64,000 nt of DNA, from NCBI GenBank assembly GCA_034926785.1, contig JAYFQU010000020.1, positions 13,662 through 77,661 on the forward strand. Reading direction: 5' to 3'. The notes under the pieces are model-generated. The model was not told the DNA's origin. It did not search any database and saw only the letters and a list, made by a program, of their open reading frames with translations. Source of the stretch: UBA7703 sp034926785. GTDB taxonomy: Bacteria > Bacillota > Clostridia > Christensenellales > CAG-138. Shown piece by piece: positions 50,844 to 59,802 of this stretch (positions within the stretch are counted from its first letter, which is position 1; each line of letters starts with the position of its first letter). A program made the position numbers and the translations under genes.

Positions 50844-52160
50844 ATGGCTGAGATTTTTACAGGTATCCCCCAGATTCGTTACGAAGGCCCCGCAAGCAAG
50901 AATCCGCTTGCGTTTAAGTTCTATGAAGCCGACCGCGTTGTAGCAGGTAAACCGATGCGCGAGCACCTGCCCTTTGCGATGGCATGGTGGCATAACCTGT
51001 GCAACGCGGGCAAGGATATCTTCGGAGACCCGACCGCGGATAAGAGCTTCGGCGCGGAGCCCGGCACCATGGCGCACGCAAAGGCGAAGGTGGACGCGGG
51101 ATTCGAGTTTATGCAGAAGGTCGGCATTCGCTACTTCTGCTTCCACGATGTTGACATCGTGCCGGAAGCGGAAGATATTAACGAAACCAATCGTCGTCTG
51201 GACGAGATTACCGACTATATGCTCGAGAAGATGAAGGGTACGGGAATTCAGTGCCTCTGGGGTACGGCGAATATGTTCGGCAACCCGCGCTACATGAACG
51301 GCGCGGCCAGCTCCAACTCCGCAGAGGTCTTCTGCTTTGCCGCAGCGCAGGTGAAAAAGGCGCTGGAACTCACCGTGAAGCTCGGCGGTCGCGGCTATGT
51401 CTTCTGGGGCGGGCGTGAGGGATATGAAACGCTGCTCAATACCGACATGAAGTTTGAGCAGGATAACATTGCAAAACTCATGCATATGGCGGTAAAATAT
51501 GGCAGAAGCATCGGTTTCAAGGGGGACTTCTACATCGAGCCCAAACCCAAGGAGCCCATGAAGCACCAGTATGACTACGATGCGGCGACGGCGATCGGCT
51601 TCCTCCGCGCGTATGGCCTTGACAAGGATTTCAAACTCAACATCGAAGCCAACCATGCAACCCTCGCCGGACATACCTTCCAGCACGATCTGCGCGTGAG
51701 CCGCGTGAACGGCATGCTCGGCAGCATCGACGCAAATCAGGGCGATCTGCTGCTCGGCTGGGATACCGACGAGTTCCCCTTCGACGCTTACGAATCCACC
51801 ATGTGCATGTATGAGGTGCTCAAAGCCGGCGGGCTGACCGGCGGGCTAAACTTTGACGCGAAGAACCGCCGCCCAAGCTATACCTATGAGGATATGTTCG
51901 AGGCGTTCATCCTTGGCATGGATACCTTTGCGCTGGGTCTCCTCAAGGCGGCTGCGATCATCGAAGACGGGCGCATCGACGCGTTTGTGGCCGATCGCTA
52001 TGCGAGCTATCAGGAAGGCATCGGCGCGAAGATTGTCAGCGGCGAAGCGACGCTGGAGGAATGCGCGGCAAAAGCCCACGCAGCCAAGGCGCCCAAACTG
52101 CCCGGCAGCGGCAAGCAGGAATATCTTGAGAGCGTCGTCAACAGCGTGCTCTTTAGCTGA
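50844..52160 (+). CDS. xylA: Xylose isomerase
   Basis: 438 residues, class II length. It turns D-xylose into D-xylulose using two divalent metals. Visible are YFCFHDVDIVPE with the catalytic His (about 99-110), the metal-binding EPKPKEPMKHQYDYD, the acid cluster in SIDANQGDLLLGWDTDEFP (about 293-311) and GGLNFDAKNRRPS. ATG 50844 follows GAAAGGAA; the frame extends upstream over the operators but is not family sequence. xylB follows 65 bases later. Confidence 0.97.
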   Translation: MAEIFTGIPQIRYEGPASKNPLAFKFYEADRVVAGKPMREHLPFAMAWWHNLCNAGKDIFGDPTADKSFGAEPGTMAHAKAKVDAGFEFMQKVGIRYFCFHDVDIVPEAEDINETNRRLDEITDYMLEKMKGTGIQCLWGTANMFGNPRYMNGAASSNSAEVFCFAAAQVKKALELTVKLGGRGYVFWGGREGYETLLNTDMKFEQDNIAKLMHMAVKYGRSIGFKGDFYIEPKPKEPMKHQYDYDAATAIGFLRAYGLDKDFKLNIEANHATLAGHTFQHDLRVSRVNGMLGSIDANQGDLLLGWDTDEFPFDAYESTMCMYEVLKAGGLTGGLNFDAKNRRPSYTYEDMFEAFILGMDTFALGLLKAAAIIEDGRIDAFVADRYASYQEGIGAKIVSGEATLEECAAKAHAAKAPKLPGSGKQEYLESVVNSVLFS

Positions 52161-52225
52161 CGGCATCGAACCAAGAATCCAGGGCGGCGGCAGCGCCGCC
52201 CCGATTTTATGTGAGGAGAACGAAT

Positions 52226-53701
52226 ATGTATTACATTGGCGTCGATCTTGGTACATCCGCACTCAAAACCCTTCTCATGGACAGAGAGGGCGCTGTGCTC
52301 AACATCGCCTCCCGCGAATATCCGCTGGAGTTTCCGCATCCCGGCTGGTCCCAGCAAAAACCGGAGGACTGGCAGAAGGCGGTCTTTGCCTGCATCCCCG
52401 AGCTGACGCGGGAGATCGACCGCAGCAAGGTCGCGGGCATTGGCGTAGGCGGGCAGATGCACGGTCTCGTGGTGCTGGATCAAAACGACGCGGTCATCCG
52501 CCCCGCAATCCTCTGGAACGACGGGCGCACCGCGAAGGAGACGGATTATCTCAACAACGAAATCGGCAAGGACAAGCTCTCCGAATGGACGGGCAATATC
52601 GCCTTTGCCGGATTCACCGCGCCGAAGATACTCTGGATGCGCGCTAACGAGCCGGAGAATTTTAAAAAGATTGCGAAGATCATGCTGCCGAAGGATTACA
52701 TCACCTATCTGCTCACCGGCGTGCATAGCTGCGATTATTCCGATGCGTCGGGCATGCTGCTGCTGGACGTGAAGAACCGCAGGTGGTCTCAGCCGATGCT
52801 GGAGATCTGCGGCATCACGGAGGGGCAGATGCCGAAGCTCTTCGAGAGTTATGAATCGGTCGGCACGCTGCTGCCGGAGGTCGCTCAGGCGCTGGGGCTG
52901 CCGGAGACGGTCAAAGTCTGCGCGGGCGCGGGGGACAACGCCGCCGCCGCGGTCGGCACGGGTACGGTTGGCGAGGGCAGATGCAACATCTCCATCGGCA
53001 CTTCGGGAACGGTGTTCATCAGCAACTGCGATTTCAGCGTGGACAGCCACAATGCGCTGCATGCTTTTGCGCATTCGGACGGACACTACCACCTGATGGG
53101 TTGTATGCTCTCCGCCGGCTCCTGCAGCAAATGGTGGATGGAGGACATCCTTGAGAGCAAGGACTATAAGGGGTTGGAAAGCCCCATTACGGACGATAAG
53201 CTCGGCACCAACCATGTTTACTTCCTGCCATACCTGATGGGTGAGCGCTCGCCGCACAACGACCCCGCCGCACGCGGAACCTTCATCGGAATGACGATGG
53301 ACACCAGCCGTGCGGATATGACGCAGGCGGTGCTGGAGGGCGTTGCGTTCGCGATTCGCGATTCCGTCGAGGTCGCAAAGTCGCTTGGTATCCGGATTGA
53401 CCGCAGTAAGATCTGCGGCGGCGGAGCCAAGAGCAAGCTTTGGAAGAAGATGTTCGCCAATATACTGAATCTGGAGATCGACACGATCACCTCAGAAGAA
53501 GGCCCCGGCCTTGGCGGGGCGATGCTTGCGGCGGTCGCTTGCGGCGAATATGCATCGGTCGAGGAGATCGCGGAAAAGATGGTGCATGTCAACGCGACGG
53601 TCAAGCCGGATCCCGAAATCGCCGCCCGCTATGAGGCGCAGTATCAAAAGTTCGTGAATATTTATCCCACGGTGAAGGCGCTCTTCCCGCAGATCGGGTA
53701 A
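52226..53701 (+). CDS. xylB: Xylulokinase
   Basis: 491 residues, FGGY carbohydrate kinase. It phosphorylates D-xylulose to feed the pentose phosphate pathway. Features: GVDLGTSALKTLLMD (N-terminal phosphate loop, about 4-18), GIGVGGQMHGLVVLD, ILWNDGRT with the catalytic Asp region, GAGDNAAAAVGTGTV and SIGTSGTVFIS, and GGGAKSKLWKKM near the end. GTGAGGAGAA lies before the ATG. A terminator follows. Confidence 0.96.
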   Translation: MYYIGVDLGTSALKTLLMDREGAVLNIASREYPLEFPHPGWSQQKPEDWQKAVFACIPELTREIDRSKVAGIGVGGQMHGLVVLDQNDAVIRPAILWNDGRTAKETDYLNNEIGKDKLSEWTGNIAFAGFTAPKILWMRANEPENFKKIAKIMLPKDYITYLLTGVHSCDYSDASGMLLLDVKNRRWSQPMLEICGITEGQMPKLFESYESVGTLLPEVAQALGLPETVKVCAGAGDNAAAAVGTGTVGEGRCNISIGTSGTVFISNCDFSVDSHNALHAFAHSDGHYHLMGCMLSAGSCSKWWMEDILESKDYKGLESPITDDKLGTNHVYFLPYLMGERSPHNDPAARGTFIGMTMDTSRADMTQAVLEGVAFAIRDSVEVAKSLGIRIDRSKICGGGAKSKLWKKMFANILNLEIDTITSEEGPGLGGAMLAAVACGEYASVEEIAEKMVHVNATVKPDPEIAARYEAQYQKFVNIYPTVKALFPQIG

Positions 53702-53715
53702 CGGTTAGCACGCGC

Positions 53716-53745
53716 CTCAAGCGCCGCCGGATGGCGGCGCTTGAG
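53716..53745 (+). terminator. Terminator of xylAB
   Basis: CTCAAGCGCCGCC and GGCGGCGCTTGAG form a perfect 13-bp stem with loop GGAT. Instead of a T-run it passes straight into the left end of repeat copy B6 (GAGACCGTGAAAAA). Confidence 0.75.
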
Positions 53746-53830
53746 ACCGTGAAAAACGATTTTTTTGACGGGGCAACCGCTCTTTGCCTCGCGTTCTTCG
53801 ACTGCGCGAGCGTCAAAAAACGCGGCGAAT
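53743..53830 (+). repeat. Repeat family B, copy B6, right part lost
   Basis: Left end GAGACCGTGAAAAACG, TTTTTTTGACGG, then the CCGCTCTTTGCCTCGCG arm; homology fades by about 53830. The bases from there to 54041 hold no recognised feature other than a possible TACAAT near 53960. Confidence 0.7.
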
Positions 53831-54041
53831 CTGCCCTTACGGGGCGAACCGGAACACAAATGCGTCATGGCGGCGAAAATTCAACCGCCCGGCGGGGATG
53901 CTGTCGCTGTTTCGCGCATCGGCGTGGGGGATGTTCATCGTGCCAATCCGTCAAAAATGTGTTACAATACGAAGGCGAGTTTCCGGAATTCTTACGACGG
54001 GCAGGCTGCGCTTGTCCGCTTTTTCTGTTTGAGGGGTATCT

Positions 54042-54863
54042 ATGGATAATCGACCCATTGGTGTGTTTGACTCCGGCATGGGGGGCCTTACGGCGGTACG
54101 CCAGATGATCCGTCTGCTGCCGGGTGAGGACATCGTTTATTTTGGCGATACGGGCCGCGTGCCATATGGCGGGCGTTCGGTGGAAACCATCGTCCGCTAT
54201 GCGCGGCAGGATGTCGCTTTTTTGCGCGGGTTTGATTTAAAGGCGATCGTCATCGCCTGCGGTACCGTTTCCACGACCGCGCTGGACGTGCTGACGGGCG
54301 AAAACGCGATTCCGATCCTCGGCGTGGTGCAACCCGCTGCGATTGCCGCCGTCCGCGCTTCCAGACGCGGCTCTATCGGCGTGATCGGCACCAAGGCGAC
54401 CATCCGCAGCGGGGCATATGAGGCGGCGATTCGCCGCCTGCTGCCGGAGGCGAAGCTCACCGCGCAGGCCTGCCCGCTGCTGGTTCCGCTCGTGGAGGAT
54501 GGCAGAGTGCGGCGCGGGGACCCCGTGACCGAGCGCGTGGTGGAGGAATATCTTTCCCCTGTGAAGGCGGCCGAGGTGGATACGCTCGTGCTCGGCTGCA
54601 CGCATTATCCGCTTTTGCGGGACGTTATCTCGGACTATATGGGACAGGATGTGATCCTCATTGATACCGGCGAGGAGGCGGCGCGCGCCGCGGCATCGCT
54701 GCTGGGCGAGCAGAACGGGTTGAATGACCCGAACCGCGCGGGGCACAGGCGCTATTATGCCAGCGACAGCGCGGAGGATTTTGCCGCAACCGCAAAGCTT
54801 TTTCTCGGCAAGGATATCTCCGACCGTGTGGAGCGTATCGCGATCGAAAACTATTCGTTGTAA
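54042..54863 (+). CDS. murI: Glutamate racemase
   Basis: 273 residues. It makes D-glutamate for peptidoglycan. The two catalytic cysteines lie in IACGTVSTTALD (about 72-83) and LGCTHYPLLRD (about 185-195); FDSGMGGLTAVR is the N-terminal glutamate-binding segment and YFGDTGRVPYGGRS follows. In the first Cys motif the usual Asn is Gly, as in many clostridial members. The start at ATG 54042 is weakly supplied with a ribosome site. It stands alone. Confidence 0.95.
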   Translation: MDNRPIGVFDSGMGGLTAVRQMIRLLPGEDIVYFGDTGRVPYGGRSVETIVRYARQDVAFLRGFDLKAIVIACGTVSTTALDVLTGENAIPILGVVQPAAIAAVRASRRGSIGVIGTKATIRSGAYEAAIRRLLPEAKLTAQACPLLVPLVEDGRVRRGDPVTERVVEEYLSPVKAAEVDTLVLGCTHYPLLRDVISDYMGQDVILIDTGEEAARAAASLLGEQNGLNDPNRAGHRRYYASDSAEDFAATAKLFLGKDISDRVERIAIENYSL

Positions 54864-54954
54864 ATGGCAATAGGCAAGAGGCGAAGGTAACTTTGCCTCT
54901 AATTTTTTTGCGGTTCGGTTTGGGTTGCGCAAAGGCGAGGATCGGAGTAAAATA

Positions 54955-55096
54955 GTTAGCAATACGAACTAAACAGCGGAGAGATGATTGCTCAATCGAA
55001 CGGACTGCCTGCGGCTAAATAGTTAGTACTGCTAACGAGTTGATGAATTGTTGAAGAACGCGTCCTATAATGCCGAAAAGGTTAGGACTACTAACC
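54955..55096 (+). promoter_or_regulatory. Three matching palindromes at the promoter of the kor operon
   Basis: GTTAG-N5-CGAAC (54955-54969), GTTAG-N5-CTAAC (55022-55036) and GGTTAG-N5-CTAACC (55080-55096) share arms and a five-base spacer. TATAAT is at 55066-55071, with a poor -35 (TTGATG, 55040-55045), so the second site covers the upstream promoter edge and the third lies just after the -10. This is the layout of a repressor-controlled promoter; the protein is not encoded nearby. Confidence 0.65.
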
Positions 55097-55179
55097 AATA
55101 GGTGCGGCAGATCGATCTACGGGGCGATGCGAGCGCCAAACACCGTGTGGATCATCCGGCCGGCGGGGAGGCAACCAGC

Positions 55180-55866
55180 TTGAGGCATCGTATCACGATA
55201 TTGACCGGGCACTATGGCAGCGGAAAAACGAGCATCGCGGCGCAATATGCGCGCCAACTGACGGCGGCGGGTGCGCGTGTGACCATTTGCGATCTGGATA
55301 TCGTAAACCCATATTTTCGCACATCCGACTGCAGGGTGGAGCTGGAGCAGGCAGGCATCCACGTCGTCGCCTCCCGTTTTTCCGGCGGCACGGTGGATGT
55401 GCCGGCCCTGCCGAGAGAGTTGGGCGCCGCGCTTGCCGGGCGCGAGCGGCGCGTTCTCCTCGATGTTGGCGGGGACGACCGCGGCACACTTGCGCTGGGG
55501 CGATATGCGGAGGCGGTTCGGCGGACCGGTGATTATGAGAATCTGTTCGTTGTAAATTTCTTTCGTCCGCGCTCCCAAACCCCGGAGGATGCGCTGGCGT
55601 TACTCAGAGAGGTTGAGGCGGCGAGCGGACTGAAGGTAACCGCGCTTGTGCATAACAGCAATCTTGGCGAGGCGACGACTGCGGCGCATATTCGCGCGGC
55701 GCTGGAGCGCATGGAGACACTCTCGCGCTTAACCGGGCTGCCAGTCGCGTTTACCGCGGCGCGGCTCCGGCTGAAGGGGGAGTTGGCGGGGAGCATCCCA
55801 AACCCGCTGTGGATGGAGGAGGATCATCCGCTCAAGCGATGGCTCGGCGGCAGGGCGATTGTTTAG
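55180..55866 (+). CDS. P-loop ATPase of the MinD/CooC-like class beside ferredoxin-kor genes
   Basis: About 228 residues. ITILTGHYGSGKTSIAAQYA carries Walker A (GSGKTS) right at the start, followed by CDLDIVNPYFRTSD, VLLDVGGDDRGTLALG and VHNSNLG. TTG 55180 with GGGGAGG eight bases ahead gives a normal N-terminus; GTG 55102 would add 26 residues without a family match. Such ATPases lead ferredoxin-Kor operons in clostridia; they may help insert or mature a cofactor, but this is inference. First gene of the operon. Confidence 0.75.
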   Translation: MRHRITILTGHYGSGKTSIAAQYARQLTAAGARVTICDLDIVNPYFRTSDCRVELEQAGIHVVASRFSGGTVDVPALPRELGAALAGRERRVLLDVGGDDRGTLALGRYAEAVRRTGDYENLFVVNFFRPRSQTPEDALALLREVEAASGLKVTALVHNSNLGEATTAAHIRAALERMETLSRLTGLPVAFTAARLRLKGELAGSIPNPLWMEEDHPLKRWLGGRAIV

Positions 55867-55907
55867 CAAAGATCCGCAAGAAAGAGCGATCGGGAGCATA
55901 GAAACGT

Positions 55908-56114
55908 ATGGCAAAGCTGACATTTGAAACGGACTATTGTAAGGGTTGCGGCCTTTGCGTGGGTGCGTGTCCACGGAGGATCCTGCAGATCGATATCCAC
56001 TTCATCAATCGAAAGGGACATGCGCCGGTGCGGCTTATGGATGAGACCCGCTGCAACGGATGCGGGCTATGCGCGCTGATGTGCCCGGATTGCGTGATTA
56101 CGGTGGAGCGTTAG
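55908..56114 (+). CDS. korD: 2[4Fe-4S] ferredoxin subunit of the 2-oxoacid oxidoreductase
   Basis: 68 residues with two cluster motifs CKGCGLCVGACP (about 11-22) and CNGCGLCALMCP (about 49-60), each giving four Cys when the fourth (before Pro) is included. It is the electron-carrying small subunit of the four-part 2-oxoacid:ferredoxin oxidoreductases. GATCGGGAGC lies ahead. The alpha subunit gene starts seven bases after its stop. Confidence 0.93.
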   Translation: MAKLTFETDYCKGCGLCVGACPRRILQIDIHFINRKGHAPVRLMDETRCNGCGLCALMCPDCVITVER

Positions 56115-56121
56115 GAGGCTT

Positions 56122-57186
56122 ATGAAACAAGCGGTTCTGATGAAGGGCAACGAGGCGATCGCCGAGGCGGCGATTGCGGCGGGGTGCCGGCACTACTTTG
56201 GGTATCCCATCACGCCGCAGACGGAGATTGCGGCCTATATGGCAAAGCGCATGCCGCAGGTGGGCGGTGTTTTTTTGCAGGCGGAGAGCGAGATTGCGGC
56301 CATCCATATGGTCTATGGCGCGTCCGCAGCCGGCAAGCGCGTGATGACGAGTTCCTCCGGCCCAGGCATATCGCTCAAGGGCGAGGGGCTGAGCTATCTT
56401 GCGGGGAGCGACCTGCCCGCACTGGTGATCAATGTGCAGCGCGGAGGCCCGGGGCTGGGTGGCATTCAGCCTTCGCAGTCGGACTATCTGCAGGCGACGC
56501 GCGGCGGTGGACACGGGGACTTTCGCAACATTGTGCTGGCGCCCGCGTCTGTGCAGGAGATGGCGAGCCTGACCGTAAAGGGCCTCGATCTGGCGGATCA
56601 ATACCGCATGACGGCGATGATTCTCTCGGACGGCACCATCGGCCAGATGATGGAACCGGTCACCCTCGAAATCCCCGCGCTTGAGCCTTGCGACAAGCCC
56701 TGGGCGCTTACGGGAACCAAGATGGCCAGAGAAAAAAACATCGTGACGTCGCTGTATCTTGCACCCAGGGAATTGGAGCAAAAGAATCTGGATCGGTTTG
56801 CAAGATATCGGATGATTGAAGAAAACGAGGTTCTGTATGAGGCATATCAAATGGAGGATGCCGAGATCTGCGTGGTTGCCTACGGAATCTCCGCGCGCGT
56901 CTCGCGCAGCGCGGTCAACGCCGCGCGTGAGCGCGGCATTCGCGTGGGCATGATTCGACCGATCACGCTCTGGCCGTTCCCGAACAGGGCGCTTGCGGAG
57001 GCGGCAAAGACGGTCAGTCATTTTCTGTCGGTCGAGATGTCCATGGGACAGATGGTGCAGGACATCGAGCTTGCGATTCGGTGCGCGCGCCCGGTCGCGC
57101 TAGTCAGCCATGTTGGAGGGGTGATCCCCACGCCGGAAGAGGTGCTCTCGGCGATCGAACGCGAAGCGGGAGGGGAACGGGTATGA
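56122..57186 (+). CDS. korA: 2-oxoacid:ferredoxin oxidoreductase, alpha subunit
   Basis: 354 residues. Features of the alpha subunit: KGNEAIAEAAIAAGCRHYFGYPITPQTE (here split as about 7-34), AESEIAAIHMVYGASAAGKR, TSSSGPGISLKGEGLSYLAG and GGPGLGGIQPSQSDYLQATRGG. With the beta, gamma and ferredoxin parts it oxidises a 2-oxoacid (2-oxoglutarate or a branched-chain 2-oxoacid) to an acyl-CoA and reduces ferredoxin. The four-base overlap (ATGA) with korB couples their translation. Substrate cannot be told from sequence alone. Confidence 0.92.
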   Translation: MKQAVLMKGNEAIAEAAIAAGCRHYFGYPITPQTEIAAYMAKRMPQVGGVFLQAESEIAAIHMVYGASAAGKRVMTSSSGPGISLKGEGLSYLAGSDLPALVINVQRGGPGLGGIQPSQSDYLQATRGGGHGDFRNIVLAPASVQEMASLTVKGLDLADQYRMTAMILSDGTIGQMMEPVTLEIPALEPCDKPWALTGTKMAREKNIVTSLYLAPRELEQKNLDRFARYRMIEENEVLYEAYQMEDAEICVVAYGISARVSRSAVNAARERGIRVGMIRPITLWPFPNRALAEAAKTVSHFLSVEMSMGQMVQDIELAIRCARPVALVSHVGGVIPTPEEVLSAIEREAGGERV

Positions 57187-57929
57187 TGGTTGCATCCAGA
57201 CCGCACGCGCTGAGCAAAACACCGACGCATTACTGCCCCGGCTGCACGCACGGTATCATCCACCGCCTTGTTGCGGAAGCGATTGACGCGCTTGACATGG
57301 AGGGGAACACCATCGGTGTGGCGCCTGTTGGCTGCGCGGTGCTTGCCTATCACTATTTCAACTGCGATATGACCGTTGCCGCGCACGGGCGTGCGCCCGC
57401 CGTCGCTACGGGAATCAAGCGAGCAAACCCCGAAAATATCGTATTCACCTATCAGGGAGACGGGGACCTAGCCAGCATCGGCATGGCGGAGGCGGTTCAT
57501 GCCGCCGCGCGAAACGAGAATATTACGATCATATTCGTCAATAACGCGGTCTACGGCATGACCGGCGGTCAGATGGCGCCGACCTCGTTGCCCGGTCAGG
57601 TGACGCAGACCTCGCCTTACGGGCGGGATGCCGCGCATTGCGGATTTCCCGTGAAGGTATGCGAAATGCTTTCCCAGCTGGACGGGCCGGAATATATCGC
57701 CCGCGTGGCGGTCAACTCCCCCAGGCATACGCTGGAGGCGAAAAGGGCCATCGAGAAGGCGTTTCGCAATCAGGCGGAGAAGCGCGGCTTTTCCATCGTT
57801 GAGGTACTCTCCTCCTGCCCCACCAACTGGGGGAAATCGCCGGAGGAGGCGTTCCGGTGGATTGAGGAGGCGATGATTCCCTATTACCCGCTCGGCGTCT
57901 ATAAAGACCGCAGTGCGGGGAAGGAGTGA
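57183..57929 (+). CDS. korB: 2-oxoacid:ferredoxin oxidoreductase, beta subunit
   Basis: About 248 residues. The thiamine-diphosphate subunit: THYCPGCTHGIIHRL (about 13-27), GCAVLAYHYF, TYQGDGDLASIGMAEAVHAA with the Mg-binding GDGD motif, and NNAVYGMTGGQMAPTSLPGQ. ATG 57183 overlaps the korA stop; ATG 57186 is equally possible. GGGAGGGGAACG lies ahead. Closest in plan to Kor/Vor rather than pyruvate enzymes. Confidence 0.93.
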   Translation: MMVASRPHALSKTPTHYCPGCTHGIIHRLVAEAIDALDMEGNTIGVAPVGCAVLAYHYFNCDMTVAAHGRAPAVATGIKRANPENIVFTYQGDGDLASIGMAEAVHAAARNENITIIFVNNAVYGMTGGQMAPTSLPGQVTQTSPYGRDAAHCGFPVKVCEMLSQLDGPEYIARVAVNSPRHTLEAKRAIEKAFRNQAEKRGFSIVEVLSSCPTNWGKSPEEAFRWIEEAMIPYYPLGVYKDRSAGKE

Positions 57930-57934
57930 GCGAC

Positions 57935-58507
57935 ATGGCGGCGGATCAGAAAACCCTGCGCATCCTCGTCGCCGGATTCGGCGGGCAGGGGGTGCTCTTT
58001 CTTGGCAAACTCATCGCGCTCTTAGGCATGTCGCCGGGGCGTGCGGTCACCTGGCTGCCCTCCTATGGGCCGGAGATGCGAGGCGGCACGGCAAACTGCG
58101 CCGTGATCCTCAGCGCGGAACCAATCGGCTCGCCGATTGTGGAACAGCCGGATGTGCTCATCGCGATGAACTTGCCCTCGTTTGAGGCGTATCAGCACAG
58201 GGTTGCGTCCGGTGGGCGGATTATACTGGATTCCACGCTGATTGGGGAGTCGCCCGCCCGTTCGGATATCGTCTATGACGCGCTGCCCGCCACAGGGATG
58301 GCCGCCGGACAAGGGCTCGAAGGACTCGCAAATATGATTCTGTTTGGTCGGTTTCTAAAAACCTGCTTGCCGTTTGGCGATCAGGCGATCCTGCCGGCGC
58401 TGGAGCAGGTGGTGCCCGCACAGAAAAAACATCTCATCGAGGCGAACCTGACGGCGATCGCGCTTGGCGGAGCGGCCGTTGCCGGGGAGAAAAAACCGAC
58501 AGAATGA
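57935..58507 (+). CDS. korC: 2-oxoacid:ferredoxin oxidoreductase, gamma subunit
   Basis: 190 residues. RILVAGFGGQGVLFLGKLIA (about 10-29) is the family start, followed by WLPSYGPEMRGGTANCAVILS and the C-terminal helical part. AAGGAG (57921-57926) lies eight bases before ATG 57935; a GTG at 57926 overlaps this site and is less likely. It ends the ATPase-ferredoxin-alpha-beta-gamma operon. Confidence 0.93.
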   Translation: MAADQKTLRILVAGFGGQGVLFLGKLIALLGMSPGRAVTWLPSYGPEMRGGTANCAVILSAEPIGSPIVEQPDVLIAMNLPSFEAYQHRVASGGRIILDSTLIGESPARSDIVYDALPATGMAAGQGLEGLANMILFGRFLKTCLPFGDQAILPALEQVVPAQKKHLIEANLTAIALGGAAVAGEKKPTE

Positions 58508-58608
58508 TGCAAACAGAGCGCGCAGCGGCCCCGCCTTGTCGGGTTAAGCCGCATAAAGCCGACACAAAAACACAGAAAAGGAGGGCTGATGATTCGCATA
58601 AAAATTCA

Positions 58609-58637
58609 TTGACAAATACCGTTAATGCTGATATCAT
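58609..58637 (+). promoter_or_regulatory. Promoter of the T-box / ilvE operon
   Basis: TTGACA (58609-58614), spacer of 17, TATCAT (58632-58637). The transcript begins just before the T-box Stem I. Confidence 0.65.
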
Positions 58638-58664
58638 TTTGAAAATTTCATATATAATAGCGAT

Positions 58665-58940
58665 GACGAAGACGGACGAACAGGCCGCATGCAGAGAGCC
58701 GGAGAGGATGAGAACCCGGCGGCGCGTATGTTCAGCGTCCCCTCCCTTCCGAGCTGAAGAGTTGAACGGGGCTGTAAAAGCGCTTAGTAGGGTCTTCCGT
58801 AGACGCCGCGTCAAGGCGGACGGCTTGAAAAAGCCGAAAGAGTGGCGCCCTGCGCAGGGCGCAATTTGAGTGGTACCGCGGGATCGATGGAACAAATCGC
58901 CCGTCTCAAGAGGATATCTTGCGGCGGGTGTTTTTTTATA
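58665..58940 (+). promoter_or_regulatory. T-box riboswitch ahead of the omega-amidase-like and ilvE genes
   Basis: Stem I is marked by GCAGAGAGCCGG and GGATGAGAACCCGG; the T-box bulge sequence GAGTGGTACCGCGG is at 58868-58881; a terminator (CGCCCGTCTCAAGA with TCTTGCGGCGGGTG, 58897-58930) runs into seven T. If the CCGAGC that closes Stem I is lined up with the metG leader in this window, the codon four bases before it is CTC (58742-58744), a leucine specifier. So leucine starvation should switch the operon on; the specifier is my inference. Confidence 0.88.
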
Positions 58941-58965
58941 ACAACAGGGCGAAGGGAGGCGCGAC

Positions 58966-59778
58966 ATGATTATCTCCTGCGTTCAGATGAACGTTGCCGC
59001 CGGGAGGCCGGAGCAGAACTTTACCCGCGCGGAAGCGCTGGTGCGTAAGGCCGCGCGCAGGAAGCCGGATGTGATTGTCCTGCCGGAAACCTGGAATACG
59101 GGCTTTGCGCCTAGAACGATAAACCCCGCGCAGGCGGATGAAGGCGGGGCGCGCACCAAGGCGCTCTTCTCCGCGCTGGCGAGGGAATTGAACGTCAACA
59201 TCGTTGCCGGCAGCGTGGTGACACGCCGATCCGGCAGGCTGTATAACACCGCGTTGGTGTTTTCCAGAACGGGTGAATGCGTGGCGGAATACGACAAAAC
59301 GCATCTGTTCACGCCTGCGGGTGAGGGAGAGACGTTCGCGGCGGGGGATCATCTCGCGTGGTTTACGCTTGACGGTGCGCCCTGCGCAATCATTCTCTGT
59401 TACGAGATTCGCTTTCCCGAGCTGGTGCGTTCGCTCGCGCTTGAGCGGATGGATATTCTCTTTGTTGCGGCGCAGTGGCCGAAGATACGAAGCAGACAGC
59501 TCGCATGCCTGCTCCGTGCGCGGGCAATTGAGAACCAATGCTATGCCGTACTCTGCAACGGATGCGGCGTGGCGGACGGGGTTCGGTTCGGCGGCGGCAG
59601 CGTCATCGCAGATCCGCTTGGCGAAAGCCTCGCGGCGGCGGGAGGAAGCGAGCGAATCTTGCGCGCAGCGCTGGAGATAGCCGCGTTGGAACCCCTGAGG
59701 ACTGCGCTGCCGGTATTTTCCGATCGCAGGCTGGAACTCTACGGCAACGCTTGCCGGATAGATCAACGGTTGCGATAG
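58966..59778 (+). CDS. Carbon-nitrogen hydrolase, omega-amidase (Nit2/YafV) like
   Basis: 270 residues, nitrilase superfamily. The catalytic Glu-Lys-Cys triad is visible: VLPETWNTGF (Glu about 42), YDKTHLFTPAGE (Lys about 111) and IILCYEIRFPE (Cys about 146). The short length and the YEIRFPE motif fit omega-amidases that hydrolyse 2-oxoglutaramate or 2-oxosuccinamate left by glutamine/asparagine transamination. It shares a T-box with the aminotransferase gene 25 bases downstream, which suggests that the two act on one pathway. GAAGGGAGG lies before the ATG. Confidence 0.88.
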   Translation: MIISCVQMNVAAGRPEQNFTRAEALVRKAARRKPDVIVLPETWNTGFAPRTINPAQADEGGARTKALFSALARELNVNIVAGSVVTRRSGRLYNTALVFSRTGECVAEYDKTHLFTPAGEGETFAAGDHLAWFTLDGAPCAIILCYEIRFPELVRSLALERMDILFVAAQWPKIRSRQLACLLRARAIENQCYAVLCNGCGVADGVRFGGGSVIADPLGESLAAAGGSERILRAALEIAALEPLRTALPVFSDRRLELYGNACRIDQRLR

Positions 59779-59802
59779 GACGAACGAGTTGAGGTGAGAA
59801 AA

